Origin: Diplonema japonicum
Taxonomy: Eukaryota; Euglenozoa; Diplonemea; Diplonemida; Diplonemidae
DNA: 64,000 nucleotides
Assembly: GCA_964019335.1 (NCBI GenBank)
Contig: OZ025679.1
Span: forward strand, 62,001-126,000
Direction of reading: 5' to 3'
This document shows, piece by piece, positions 1-8,638 of the stretch (its first letter is position 1; each line of letters starts with the position of its first letter). Position numbers and translations under genes: made by a program. The notes beneath the pieces were generated by a model. It was not told where the DNA came from. It did no database searches and worked only from the letters and a program-made list of their open reading frames with translations.

Positions 1-1
1 T

Positions 2-463
2 GTCAAGCTCGGCGACTTCGGGTTCTGCGCCATGATATCTGAGGGCAACGCTGCCAAGCGGCGCACAGTCGTGGGCACACCTTACTGGATGGCACCGGAG
101 GTCATCAAAGGTGACCCTTATGACTTCAAGGCTGACATGTGGTCGTTGGGCATTCTTGGGCTGGAACTATCTGACGGGGAACCTCCCCTCATGTCGCTCC
201 CCCCGATGAGGGCCCTTTATGTGATTGTGACACAGAGAGCGCCTAAGATGAAAAGTAGGAATAAGTATGAAGAAGGGGGGGTAGGGTGGCGTGGTACATA
301 TTCACACAGATGGTCTCGTGAGTGCATCGACTTTGTAGAATGCACGCTTCAGAAAGATCCCAAGCATCGGCCCACTGCCAACGAACTCATGACGCACCCC
401 TTCCTCCGCAAAGCCGCCAAGACCGACCCGAGTTTTATTAAAAAAGCGCTTTCCAGAAAATAG
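2..463 (+). CDS. STE20/PAK-like Ser/Thr protein kinase, C-terminal part (5' end outside window)
   Basis: The reading frame is already open at base 2 and encodes 153 residues to the TAG at 461-463. It begins inside the catalytic domain with VKLGDFGFCA, which holds the DFG motif that binds Mg-ATP. The activation-segment end TVVGTPYWMAPEV follows, then DMWSLGI (subdomain IX) and KDPKHRPTANELMTHPFL (subdomain XI), and a short basic tail. GTPYWMAPEV is the typical signature of the STE20 family (PAK and germinal-centre kinases). The N-lobe and any CRIB or other regulatory domain lie upstream, so subfamily and substrate cannot be read. An insert of about 15 Gly/Arg-rich residues precedes the RWS segment. 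The in-frame ATG at 32 lies inside the kinase core and is not the start. Confidence 0.93.
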   Translation, partial: VKLGDFGFCAMISEGNAAKRRTVVGTPYWMAPEVIKGDPYDFKADMWSLGILGLELSDGEPPLMSLPPMRALYVIVTQRAPKMKSRNKYEEGGVGWRGTYSHRWSRECIDFVECTLQKDPKHRPTANELMTHPFLRKAAKTDPSFIKKALSRK

Positions 464-1140
464 AAGGAAAATAAACCGGGGGGGGGGGGGGGGAGGGGAT
501 TTTTTTTTTTTACTATTATTTGTTCAAAGGGAACATGGTTGATTTATTTTTACTCTTTTGCTTTGAGTGAAGAGGGAAAAAAAAAAAAAAAAAGAAAAAA
601 AGAAGTCCTCCCCCAAAAGGCCGTATAAGCATTGCCATGTTACTTTTGTGTTTATTTTTCTTTGAACCTCTTTCTCCGAGAGGTGCCGAGTGTGCGTGTG
701 TGTATTCTCCCCCCGCCCCCCCTTCCCTCTTTCCCTTGTTTCCCCCCTTCTACTAGAAGTATAGAAAAAATAATTTGGTTTCTTTTTGATGGGAAGGGGG
801 GGGGAAGAAAAAAGACACTGGGACTGTATTCGTCTCGCATCCAAGCATTGTGAAACTTCCTTTGTGTTTGTTTTGTGTTGTGTGTGTGTTTTTTTTTTCT
901 TTTTTTTTTTTCCTCTACTTCATTTTCCGTATTGTACAGTTCCGTGTGCCATGATCTTTCTTTGCCACTTTGTTTTGAGGTAAGGGGGGAAATGAAAAAA
1001 AAAAAAAAAAAAAAAAAATGAAGGGAAAAAAAGGGGTAGCGGGAGGAAGTGGGCGAAAAACTTGGTAACACAAAGGTAAAAAAAAAAAAAAAAAAAAAAA
1101 AACCTGCAAACATGTAAACATAAAAACAAACCATAAGGAA
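464..1140. other. gene-free low-complexity spacer
   Basis: This holds the 3' flank of the kinase gene. It is dominated by homopolymer runs (G at 479-492, A around 579-600, T around 891-911, A around 993-1017 and 1079-1101) with pyrimidine-rich DNA between them. Open frames here on both strands are homopolymer artefacts (Phe, Lys or Pro runs). I see no gene. Confidence 0.6.
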
Positions 1141-1597
1141 GGGGGGGGGGGGGGGGGGGGGTCATATGGTCCTTAAAAAGGGCCACTTTTTGCCCTTTTT
1201 CAGGCTCTTCGCCAAGGACATTTTGGGCCCTTAAAAAAACTGTAACCACCCCAAAAGTGCCCACAAATCACCCAAACCCCCGTTTCCCGATGGTTTCCGG
1301 CCCCAGAAGTGCCCAGAATCATGTTCTAATTTTGGGACCCCCGTTTGGTACTTTCCCTGTGTAATCCTAGGGAACATAAAATAGGGGGCCCTAGGATTAC
1401 ATAGGGAAAGTACCAAACGGGGGCCCCAAAATTAGAACATGATTCTGGGCACTTCTGGGGCCGGAAACCATCGGGAAACGGGGGTTTGGGTGATTTGTGG
1501 GCACTTTTGGGGTGGTTGCAGTTTTCTTAAGGGCCCAAAATGCCCTTGGCGAAGAGCCTGAAAAAGGGCAAATAACGACCCCCTTATGACCCCCCCT
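1141..1597. repeat. large foldback element (near-perfect inverted repeat, arms about 210 bp)
   Basis: The left arm (about 1162-1372) reads back as the right arm (about 1389-1597) with few mismatches around a loop of about 16 bases at 1373-1388. Matching landmarks are CAGGCTCTTCGCCAAGG with CCTTGGCGAAGAGCCTG, and GTAATCCTAGGG with CCCTAGGATTAC. A run of about 22 G borders the left end and a C-run borders the right end. No coding potential is seen. It is probably a non-autonomous foldback transposon or a MITE of long-arm type, and it would form a hairpin of over 200 bp. Confidence 0.85.
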
Positions 1598-1789
1598 AGG
1601 GCTATGCTGGCAGGAAACGTGGAAACGTTTCCGTTTCCGTTCCCGTTTCCGTTTCCATACTTTTCAAAATTCTTATGGAAACGGCTTCCTTCTTAAGGAA
1701 ACATAAGGAAACGTTTCCGTATCCGTTTCCGTTTCCCTTTTTTTCAAAAAATGCATGGAAACGCGTTTCCATGCCAGCATAGCCCTAGG
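1595..1789. mobile_element. MITE-like element with ~25-bp terminal inverted repeats
   Basis: The left end CCTAGGGCTATGCTGGCA (1595-1612) is the reverse complement of the right end at 1772-1789. The match extends into GGAAACG with one base missing on the left arm. The inside is built of iterated GGAAACG / CGTTTCC motifs. Its left end overlaps the right end of the foldback element and a G-run follows it. A related stretch with the same GGAAACG motifs lies at about 28715-28835 inside an intron. The element has no ORF, so it would depend on a transposase encoded elsewhere. Confidence 0.75.
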
Positions 1790-1982
1790 GGGGGGGGGGG
1801 GGGGGGGGGGTGGTGACGGAAAAAAGAAAAAAAAAGAGTGAAAAAATGAGATTCCTGCTAGCTCTCTTCCCCTCCCCCCTTTTTTTTCTCCTTTTTCTTT
1901 CAATTGCAGTGGCGATGGTGTCAAGTTATGCTAAACCTCATGAGAAGGTACTCTTCCTTTATTTCCCCCTTTTGAGATGACA

Positions 1983-2036
1983 GCGTCCTGCCACATACCG
2001 CAGGCACCTTGACTGTCTCTTTTTTTTTTTTTTTTT
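1983..2036. repeat. short dispersed repeat, copy 1
   Basis: GCGTCCTGCCACATACCGCA followed by GG(C/T)ACC, a few variable bases and GTCTC plus a T-run occurs here and again at 5832-5886. The shared core is about 45 bp in two otherwise unrelated spacers. Function is unknown. It may be a fragment of a larger repeat family. Confidence 0.6.
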
Positions 2037-2375
2037 TCTTCTTTTCTTTTCCTTTTATCCTTTAAGTTTCTACTTCTTTTCCTCCCTTCAAGAGCCCCTA
2101 TTGGGAGGTGGGAAAAAGAAGAGAGCCCATCCCCCCACACTCCCCTTTTATTTTCATGCACACTGAACTTGCCTTGTTGTGTTTTTTTTTTCTTTTTTTT
2201 TTCTTTTTTTTTTCTTATTCACTGGTTTTGTTTATCTTATTATGAGGAGAAAAAAAAAAAGATTTCTATTATGAATATGAATGGAACTGGAAAAAAAAAA
2301 AAAAAAAAAAAAAACAACAACAACAAAAAAACAAAAAAAAAAAAAAGACACACACAGGAACTTCGAGAAAAAAAA

Positions 2376-3563
2376 ATGAAAGTAACCCCGGAATGGCAGC
2401 CGCACACAATGTTGCTGGCAATGTGCCCCATATGGGCAGGGTGGTTCATAGGGCAGACTATTTGCGAGGAAGTCACAAAACTGATTCAGCGATCGAAGTA
2501 CGAAGAGACAATCCGTCCCATCTACCCTATGCTGATACATGGAGTGGTGCTCACTGCAAACCTTGTAGCGGGGTTTGTCATCTTGCTACTGGCACAGGAC
2601 ACGGACGGTGTCACCGAAATCGACATCTCTGCAGGGATGCTGGCGCTTGCCATCTTCATCCCTCACCCGCTCGTAGTGGGGGGCCTTTATGTCTACCAGA
2701 TACCGATCACCACACCCAATGAGGGGTTTACTGGCTGGGTTGTTCTTTCCAAACATAAGTACCTTGTCTTGTCTAGCTTTTTGCTCTCTGGCGGGATATC
2801 CCTGATGTACACCTTTGCCAACCTGGGTATCAAGTACTACACAACGGACACCACAATCCTTCCTGGGATAGCGATGTTAGGGCTGTTCCTCATGTGGGGG
2901 TTTTTATACGTTGCGCAAGCTGCCATGCTGCACATCCCCCGCAAGGCGTGCACCGTGCTCGCCACGGGACTGTCTGTGTTGGGCACTGTCCTGTACTGTG
3001 TGGTGATGAAGGAGTCTGTTGAGATTGATGTCCGGCACAAGTACCCCTACTCTGGAGGCGATGGTGCAGCACTGTGGTGGTCGTACCTTCATATTAACCT
3101 ATTTGTGGGGCTTGCTGCCATTGTTAATTCTGCCAGCCTCATGGTGACCTCACTTATGGTGAATTCCAGCCTCCAGAACTCCTACTGCCTCGGCCTTAGC
3201 CTTGGCATCTCGCTTGGGCTCGGTCTCAACGTTGATACAAGTAGCACCACGCAAGCCCTCTCTCTGTCTCTCTCCCTCACCTTGCTCATCTCTTACACCA
3301 CTCTCCTCTCGGGTATCGGCAACAGGATTCCTTACGGGATCTCCACGGGCCTCCCGTACGCCACAGCACTCTACCTCAACAAGGGTTCTCCTTACGCACA
3401 GCTCACCACCGGCGTGGGGCTTGCGGTGGCCATGGTCCTTGTGCAGGAGGTGTGCGTCGTGTTCACGCTGCAAATATATAAAATGGTTTTCACTACACAG
3501 TCGGAGGTGCCTGCAGGGCAAGTGCTAGAAAGAGACTCGAAAGAAGAAAGGAAGAAGAAATAA
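2376..3563 (+). CDS. polytopic membrane protein, unknown family
   Basis: This encodes 395 residues. The ATG at 2376 is chosen because the sequence upstream is an A-run preceded by ACACACAG (AG ending at 2357), a plausible trans-splice acceptor. The open frame further upstream is homopolymer. The protein is mostly hydrophobic, with about nine to ten likely membrane helices, at roughly residues 12-30, 50-72, 83-106, 123-141, 155-178, 186-206, 232-258, 266-280, 286-306 and 340-365. The C-terminus is short, charged and cytosolic-looking (KEERKKK). I recognise no signature motif. A transporter or channel role is possible but would be a guess. Confidence 0.85.
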   Translation: MKVTPEWQPHTMLLAMCPIWAGWFIGQTICEEVTKLIQRSKYEETIRPIYPMLIHGVVLTANLVAGFVILLLAQDTDGVTEIDISAGMLALAIFIPHPLVVGGLYVYQIPITTPNEGFTGWVVLSKHKYLVLSSFLLSGGISLMYTFANLGIKYYTTDTTILPGIAMLGLFLMWGFLYVAQAAMLHIPRKACTVLATGLSVLGTVLYCVVMKESVEIDVRHKYPYSGGDGAALWWSYLHINLFVGLAAIVNSASLMVTSLMVNSSLQNSYCLGLSLGISLGLGLNVDTSSTTQALSLSLSLTLLISYTTLLSGIGNRIPYGISTGLPYATALYLNKGSPYAQLTTGVGLAVAMVLVQEVCVVFTLQIYKMVFTTQSEVPAGQVLERDSKEERKKK

Positions 3564-3693
3564 GGAAAAGAGCAAACGCGAAAAAAAATGTATACTCCAT
3601 CTTTGACTTCCGTCAAGTAGTTGTTCAAGTAATACCCTTTTGCCTGCTTTTGTTTTTCCTCTTTTCGTTCTTTCAAATCCTCTTCCTCAGGGC

Positions 3694-4359
3694 ATGCCTG
3701 GGCAGTACTGGTGCCACACCTGCAAGGGGGAACGGGATGCACAGGCCGATAGTGACGGCGAGATGGCATGCATGACATGCAGGGGGTGCTTTGTGGAGGC
3801 AGTTGCGGACGATGGTGACAGACGGGAAGTGAATGCGTTTGTGAGTGGTAGTGGTTCTGCCAGCACACAACGAAGCACTGCACGTGGAGGGCTGCAATGG
3901 GAGCAAGTGCGAGGTGTCCCTGGGATGTACACTACTTTTCCAGCATCGCAGTTTGCCTCTTTCGGGCCGGCTTCCTTTTCTGACGACCTTCCAGCAGAGT
4001 TGCTCAACATGCTGCATCAGACTGCCGACGGCCCTGCAGGCCCACCCCCGGCTTCCATTGCCGCGGTGAACTCCCTCGCACAGGTCACCACCGACAGAAA
4101 CTTCTGCGAGGCAAAGAACAAAATTGCAGAGCACTGCACAGTGTGCATGCAGGAGTGGGAGGTGCAGGAGATGTGCACTGAAATGCCTTGCGGGCACTTG
4201 TTCCATACAGACTGTGTCAGCCCGTGGCTCGCAAGACATAATTCGTGCCCAACTTGCAGGTATGTGTGGAACAGGGAAAGAAAGGGAGCAACACACAGAC
4301 ACGAGCTGCCGACAGACGACCTCGACTACGAGACGCGCAGAGAGCGAGAGGGGAGATGA
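3694..4359 (+). CDS. RING-H2 E3 ubiquitin ligase (RNF115/RNF126-like)
   Basis: This encodes 221 residues. The N-terminus MPGQYWCHTCKGE with a second CxxC (CMTCRGC) forms a zinc-ribbon like the BCA2 zinc finger of RNF115/RNF126. The middle is low complexity. The C-terminal RING-H2 runs over residues 150-190: CTVCMQEW, then CGHLFHTDC and CPTCR give the C3H2C3 pattern that recruits an E2. The ATG lies three bases after CTTCCTCAG, a strong acceptor, which fixes the start. A possible 39-nt intron (4260-4298, GTATGTG...ACACAG) would remove 13 residues after the RING without changing frame, so the C-terminus is uncertain. Substrates cannot be inferred. Confidence 0.88.
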   Translation: MPGQYWCHTCKGERDAQADSDGEMACMTCRGCFVEAVADDGDRREVNAFVSGSGSASTQRSTARGGLQWEQVRGVPGMYTTFPASQFASFGPASFSDDLPAELLNMLHQTADGPAGPPPASIAAVNSLAQVTTDRNFCEAKNKIAEHCTVCMQEWEVQEMCTEMPCGHLFHTDCVSPWLARHNSCPTCRYVWNRERKGATHRHELPTDDLDYETRREREGR

Positions 4360-4386
4360 GTTGGTGGTTGTTCGTGTTTACTTATT

Positions 4387-4425
<39 letters not shown>

Positions 4426-4571
4426 CTTGTTTGTTCTTCTTTTTTCTTTCTCTTTCTAGTAGCATATGGAGGTAGACAAACGGGAAGTCGTTGCTTTTTT
4501 CCCCCCCCCTCTCCCCTTCCCCTCTTGAGCCAACCCACAGCACAGCACGCAGGCGAAAATATGTGAAAAAG

Positions 4572-4952
4572 ATGTTCAACACTTTGAAAGGAGATCTGCG
4601 GTTCATGTGGGGGTTCAAACGTGTGCGATATGGGTTGGGAACAATGGTGCTAGGCGGGGTGCTGGTGGGCACAGGGGTGATTAAGACACGTCCCGACCCT
4701 TATCACCCGCCTGGGCTGGTGTTGAAACCTGTGGCCAGCTACGAGGTTGATGCCTCGCCCCACGGGATGGACGGGGTGCTCTACAGGACGCACCCCGACA
4801 TCGCTTCTTCTATAAAAGGCCTCTACCCCGCCAATGGAACACTCCTCATGGGGAAGGAGACCGTGCAGCACCCGGACTGGATCATTGCCGACAACGGGTA
4901 CTGGCTCCCTCTGGAGGTGGACGGGAAAAAATGCATAAAGAAGAAAAATTGA
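4572..4952 (+). CDS. small membrane-anchored protein, unknown
   Basis: This encodes 126 residues. The ATG at 4572 follows CACGCAG (AG at 4552) and an out-of-frame ATGTGA. A basic N-terminus (MFNTLKGDLRFMWGFKRVRY) precedes one hydrophobic segment (about residues 21-38, GLGTMVLGGVLVGTGVI). A mostly polar C-terminal part with a PDPYHPPG stretch follows, ending in KKCIKKKN. The pattern would suit a small subunit of an organelle membrane complex, but nothing identifies a family. The spacer before it (4360-4571) contains a T-run of about 40 and no other gene. Confidence 0.7.
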   Translation: MFNTLKGDLRFMWGFKRVRYGLGTMVLGGVLVGTGVIKTRPDPYHPPGLVLKPVASYEVDASPHGMDGVLYRTHPDIASSIKGLYPANGTLLMGKETVQHPDWIIADNGYWLPLEVDGKKCIKKKN

Positions 4953-5099
4953 TCACGACAGAACATTTAAAAAAAAAAAAAAAAAAAGAAATAGTGTCCA
5001 CCTCCTTCCCTCTTCTTATATTCCGAAAAAAAAAAAAAAAAAATTCACAAACGCCAAGGTTGGGAGGACCGAGAGGGGGGCTCGGAAAAGGGGGGGGAA

Positions 5100-5780
5100 A
5101 TGGAAGCAAAAGTGACAAGACACAACCTAACGCCAGCACTACGAGCTCAGCTGATGTGCAAGGAGTACAGCATGCTCTGCGAACGCCCGTTGGGAGGGGT
5201 GTACCTGCACCCCGTGGACGCCTTTAATGAATGGGCGGGTGTAATATTCATCAATATGCTAAACACTGAAGAGGGCAACCCGTACATAGGGGGAGTCTTT
5301 CGGTTCGTGATCCACTTTCCTGAGACGTATCCTTTTGACAAGCCGAGTTGCCGTTTTTGCTCTGCTGTGTATCACCCCTCAGTGAGTGATATTTCAGGTG
5401 TTGCGGATGTGGGTTATGAATGGTTCAAGGAGCTCACGCCGTTCGTGGACAATATTGCTTATCATTTTGTGCGGCAGATCAGGCAGATTTTCACGACGCT
5501 GCGGCCTCGGGACAATCCGCTCAACGCGCAGGCGAACACCTCCATCTCCAGTAGTCTCTTTATTGAAAAGGCCGTCGAGTCTGCCAACCAGTCCCTCCTC
5601 TCCTGCAACAACCCTGTCAAAGGTTTTCCCAATGCCATGAAGTTCTCAGACCTCCCAGACGGTGCCATTCAGACTATTTTGTCGCTTCTCGAGGACAGGG
5701 ACAAAGCCATCGATATCTTGACTTGGTTCAGATTGGTGTTTCTACAGGTTTCGTCGACCACCGCTTTCAAAAATGTTTGA
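5100..5780 (+). CDS. AKTIP: UBC-fold protein of the AKTIP/FTS type (no catalytic cysteine)
   Basis: This encodes 226 residues. The UBC/UEV fold spans about residues 17-150: EYSMLCERPLGGVYLHP, WAGVIFI, GGVFRFVIHFPETYP and VYHPSVSDISGVADV, followed by an NPLN motif and a helical C-terminus. AKTIP (fused-toes) proteins have the same order, LPGVYV-WFGVIF-GVFKF-YPD-FHPLVD-SGELDV-PLNPEA. Where an active E2 has its cysteine after the HPN motif, this protein has S/D/I/S/G residues and no Cys, as in FTS. In animals and fungi FTS joins Hook and FHIP proteins to link endosomes to dynein, and no such partner is visible here. Residues 1-16 diverge. The start at 5100 is the first ATG after a G-rich leader. 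Confidence 0.72.
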   Translation: MEAKVTRHNLTPALRAQLMCKEYSMLCERPLGGVYLHPVDAFNEWAGVIFINMLNTEEGNPYIGGVFRFVIHFPETYPFDKPSCRFCSAVYHPSVSDISGVADVGYEWFKELTPFVDNIAYHFVRQIRQIFTTLRPRDNPLNAQANTSISSSLFIEKAVESANQSLLSCNNPVKGFPNAMKFSDLPDGAIQTILSLLEDRDKAIDILTWFRLVFLQVSSTTAFKNV

Positions 5781-5866
5781 AAATGTCTTATAAGAAAAAA
5801 AAAGGGGGGGGGGGAACCTTCTTCTTTTTAGGCGTCCTGCCACATACCGCAGGTACCCTTAAATGT

Positions 5867-5943
<77 letters not shown>

Positions 5944-6404
5944 GTAGTGTAATCTTTCCGATTTTTTTTTATCCCAAAAAAAAAGGTCATTTTATTTTCC
6001 CCTCTCCACCCCTTTTCCGTCCAAATTTCTGTTTTTTTTTTTTCTCATATTTTTTTCTTCTTTTTTTTCTTGTTGTTGTTTTGCAGTGCTTAGGTTTGTA
6101 TTTTTTTTTTTCTTTTTATTCCCCTTTTGCCGTTTCGATCTTTTTCCCCCTCCTTCCCCCTTCTTCCCTTCTCTTGCCTATCAAACGGGGAAATGCAAAA
6201 TCTGAACAACGGAAAGAACAAAAAACAAAAAAAAAACACAGAAGAAAAAAAGAAGGAAACAAAAAAAAAAAAAAACCAAGGAAGGAAACAGAAGAGGGGA
6301 GGGAAAGAAGGATAGAGGAGAACGGGAAAGCAAATAAATTGACAATGAAAACCATTTTCCACCCCCCCCTTTTTAAAAATCTTCTCCCAAGCACCTTAGG
6401 AACC
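5781..6404. other. gene-free homopolymer-rich spacer with second copy of a short dispersed repeat
   Basis: This contains the 45-bp repeat at 5832-5886 (also at 1983-2036), which runs into a T-tract of about 70 bases ending at 5937. Alternating T- and A-rich stretches follow. Open frame continues upstream from the next gene but encodes only Lys/Phe-rich homopolymer translation. The 5' leader of the next gene probably begins after an AG near 6390-6400 (CTCCCAAG or CACCTTAG). Confidence 0.55.
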
Positions 6405-8393
6405 ATGGAGCCCGACTCACATGTAGTACCCAATTCACCTACAACGGCAACCCCGGCCGGGGACTCACCTGTAGAACCTGACTCGCCTGTAGTAGATGAC
6501 AGCAAGCCAAACAGCAAATGCGTGACGCCGTCGTTCTTAAATTTTTTGAAGGTTGTGTGTACAAAGCGTCCCTTAGGGATATTGGGGTCAGGGTCCAACT
6601 TTATGGACGGGATTGCAAATCTGTACATCACGAGTAAGAGCAAAAAGGAAGAAATCAACTGCAAAGCAGAAGAAGCCTTGTGGGAAGAATGCCGGTGGGG
6701 TGGCTGGAAAAAGACACTCTTCCAGGCTGTAGTCGCCCTGCGTCTTAACCCTGCTGAGGTGGACCGAAAGCGTGCGTGTCTCAAACCCCTGTTTCCTCTG
6801 CTTGACGACACGTACCTTGGCCCGGAGTACTATAAGTTCACAGTGATCCTTATCGTTGACCTTTCGTGCGGCATCCCAGGTGTGGATGTCAAGGCACAGC
6901 TTGTCGAGACAACCTCATCGGCGGTGTCGCTCTACCCCCACGAGCCAGTCTACTTCGGAATGTGGATGCACGCCGTCGCGCTGCTGGGCAACATGTCGAA
7001 CCTGCTGAACACCACCTCCACACGCTGCCGCACTGTCGGGGCTGTCCTCGAAGCAGCGGAACTATCACACTACAAACATCACCCGTACGTTGCGTTGGGC
7101 CTTGCGCGGTTACTTTACGAAGCTGGCGAGCACCGCAGCGTAGTTACTGTAGTTGAAAGCTACATTGATCGGGACTATAAAAAATGGATGGGCCTGGACG
7201 GGGATTTCCGGTCGTACCTCAAATGGGTGCAGGCAAAAGCTCTGCTGGAGTTGGTCAAGACAGAGCCGCCCCTGCACGCGGACAAGCATGTCACGAACAT
7301 CGCGAAGCTGCTCTGCGACGAGGTGTCCTTTCCTTCACAGTGCACGACGATGAAGTATGCGGTGTCGATCATGGTGGGGCTCAAGGGCGTCACGAGCGAC
7401 ATGGACAGCGTGCTGGCCGACGAATCCGATCGGCTGTGCAGGACACCCCCGCCGCTGGAGGCTTCCGTCGACGATATCGTTAGTTACGTCTTCCTGCTGA
7501 TGCTGTCGGGGAGGAGCCGCGAGGGGCTTACTTACTTACAGACCTGCAAGCGGAGGTCTTCTGAGATCACCTCCACCGACTTCCCGCTCAACGTGCTTCC
7601 TTCCCCGTCCTTTGCTGAACCTCAGAAGGCGATGTCAGGCGTCGGCTGCCAGTTGTACATTCTTGAATGCTTCTCTGCGTACATGAAGGCCTTCCATCTG
7701 CACGGGGAACTCATAAGGTCAAGAAGGATGCTTAAGCCATGCCGCCAGTCAGTGGTGCCGGGTGACGAAGCATTGCTGGGGGAACCGTTCGAGACCGTTC
7801 TGAACGGGGTTCATGAGTATCTGTCTGAGCATGTGTTTTGGTCGGACAAGCAGCACCCTCCTCCTGTAAACGCCAAAACGGTGGCTGCAACCCTCCCTTC
7901 TGGGCTGAAACATGTGCATGACAAGCACTTATATGCAGTAGTGCCATTCGTGTTGGGGGAGGGCATACTAGGAGGTGGGCATGTCCGGGGGATACTAGCA
8001 AACCCCCCACGAGAAGGGAGAGTGTTCAAAGGAGAAGTGGACTTTGATGATGCTGCTATGGAGTATGGGGACATTAGGAATGAGAGCGACAGCGACAACG
8101 GCAGGCTCAACCTCAACATAGAGTACACACTTGCTGACGAGGCACAGCTGTCTGAGAAGGCAGCTGCACACTTCGGAGACCTGGACGCCTCATGCCGTGG
8201 TGTCATCCACCTCCGCACAGCCGTTACCACTCTGCACCGCTACTTGCGCTGCAACTGCAAGCCCACTACCCCCGCTGACATCCTAACCCGCATCCTCCCC
8301 GTCCTCCACCCCACGGCGCCTGCCTTCATCGACTGCGACACCTGGGTCTGTGCTTTCCTGTCGATTCACAGATGGGAAGTGAACTTACAGTAG
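6405..8393 (+). CDS. unrecognised 662-aa protein, probably helical repeat
   Basis: The start is taken at 6405 (CCATGG context, directly after two AG acceptors). An in-frame ATG at 6345 would add 20 residues. The N-terminal 40 residues are a Pro/Ser/Asp-rich tract with a repeated PxSPVV-type motif. From about residue 50 on the protein is largely helical, with TPR-like spacing of small and large hydrophobics (for example LFQAVVALRLNPAEV and PYVALGLARLLYEAGEHRSV). An acidic segment lies near residues 560-580. There is no signal peptide, TM helix or catalytic motif that I recognise. I cannot assign a family. Confidence 0.8.
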   Translation: MEPDSHVVPNSPTTATPAGDSPVEPDSPVVDDSKPNSKCVTPSFLNFLKVVCTKRPLGILGSGSNFMDGIANLYITSKSKKEEINCKAEEALWEECRWGGWKKTLFQAVVALRLNPAEVDRKRACLKPLFPLLDDTYLGPEYYKFTVILIVDLSCGIPGVDVKAQLVETTSSAVSLYPHEPVYFGMWMHAVALLGNMSNLLNTTSTRCRTVGAVLEAAELSHYKHHPYVALGLARLLYEAGEHRSVVTVVESYIDRDYKKWMGLDGDFRSYLKWVQAKALLELVKTEPPLHADKHVTNIAKLLCDEVSFPSQCTTMKYAVSIMVGLKGVTSDMDSVLADESDRLCRTPPPLEASVDDIVSYVFLLMLSGRSREGLTYLQTCKRRSSEITSTDFPLNVLPSPSFAEPQKAMSGVGCQLYILECFSAYMKAFHLHGELIRSRRMLKPCRQSVVPGDEALLGEPFETVLNGVHEYLSEHVFWSDKQHPPPVNAKTVAATLPSGLKHVHDKHLYAVVPFVLGEGILGGGHVRGILANPPREGRVFKGEVDFDDAAMEYGDIRNESDSDNGRLNLNIEYTLADEAQLSEKAAAHFGDLDASCRGVIHLRTAVTTLHRYLRCNCKPTTPADILTRILPVLHPTAPAFIDCDTWVCAFLSIHRWEVNLQ

Positions 8394-8638
8394 TATTTCC
8401 CCCCTCGCCTATTGTCATCGGTAGCAACAACTGTTCGACTAATTTCCTTTTTCGGAAAAAAAGGGTGGAAGGGGAGTTATGTTATTTACACTTTTTTTTT
8501 CTCCTTCCCTTGGAACTTTAATTTTTTTATTCTCTTTTTTTTCTTGCATCCACAACTCCCCCCCCCCTCCCCGTGTTAACAACAAAAAAGGACCACCCCA
8601 CTTGGCCGTGGGGCTGTCCTCGAGGGCGCTTCCGGTTT

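Noticed and set aside
32-34. ATG at 32 as start of the kinase gene
   Set aside because: It lies inside the catalytic core after DFG, and the frame is open upstream to the window edge.
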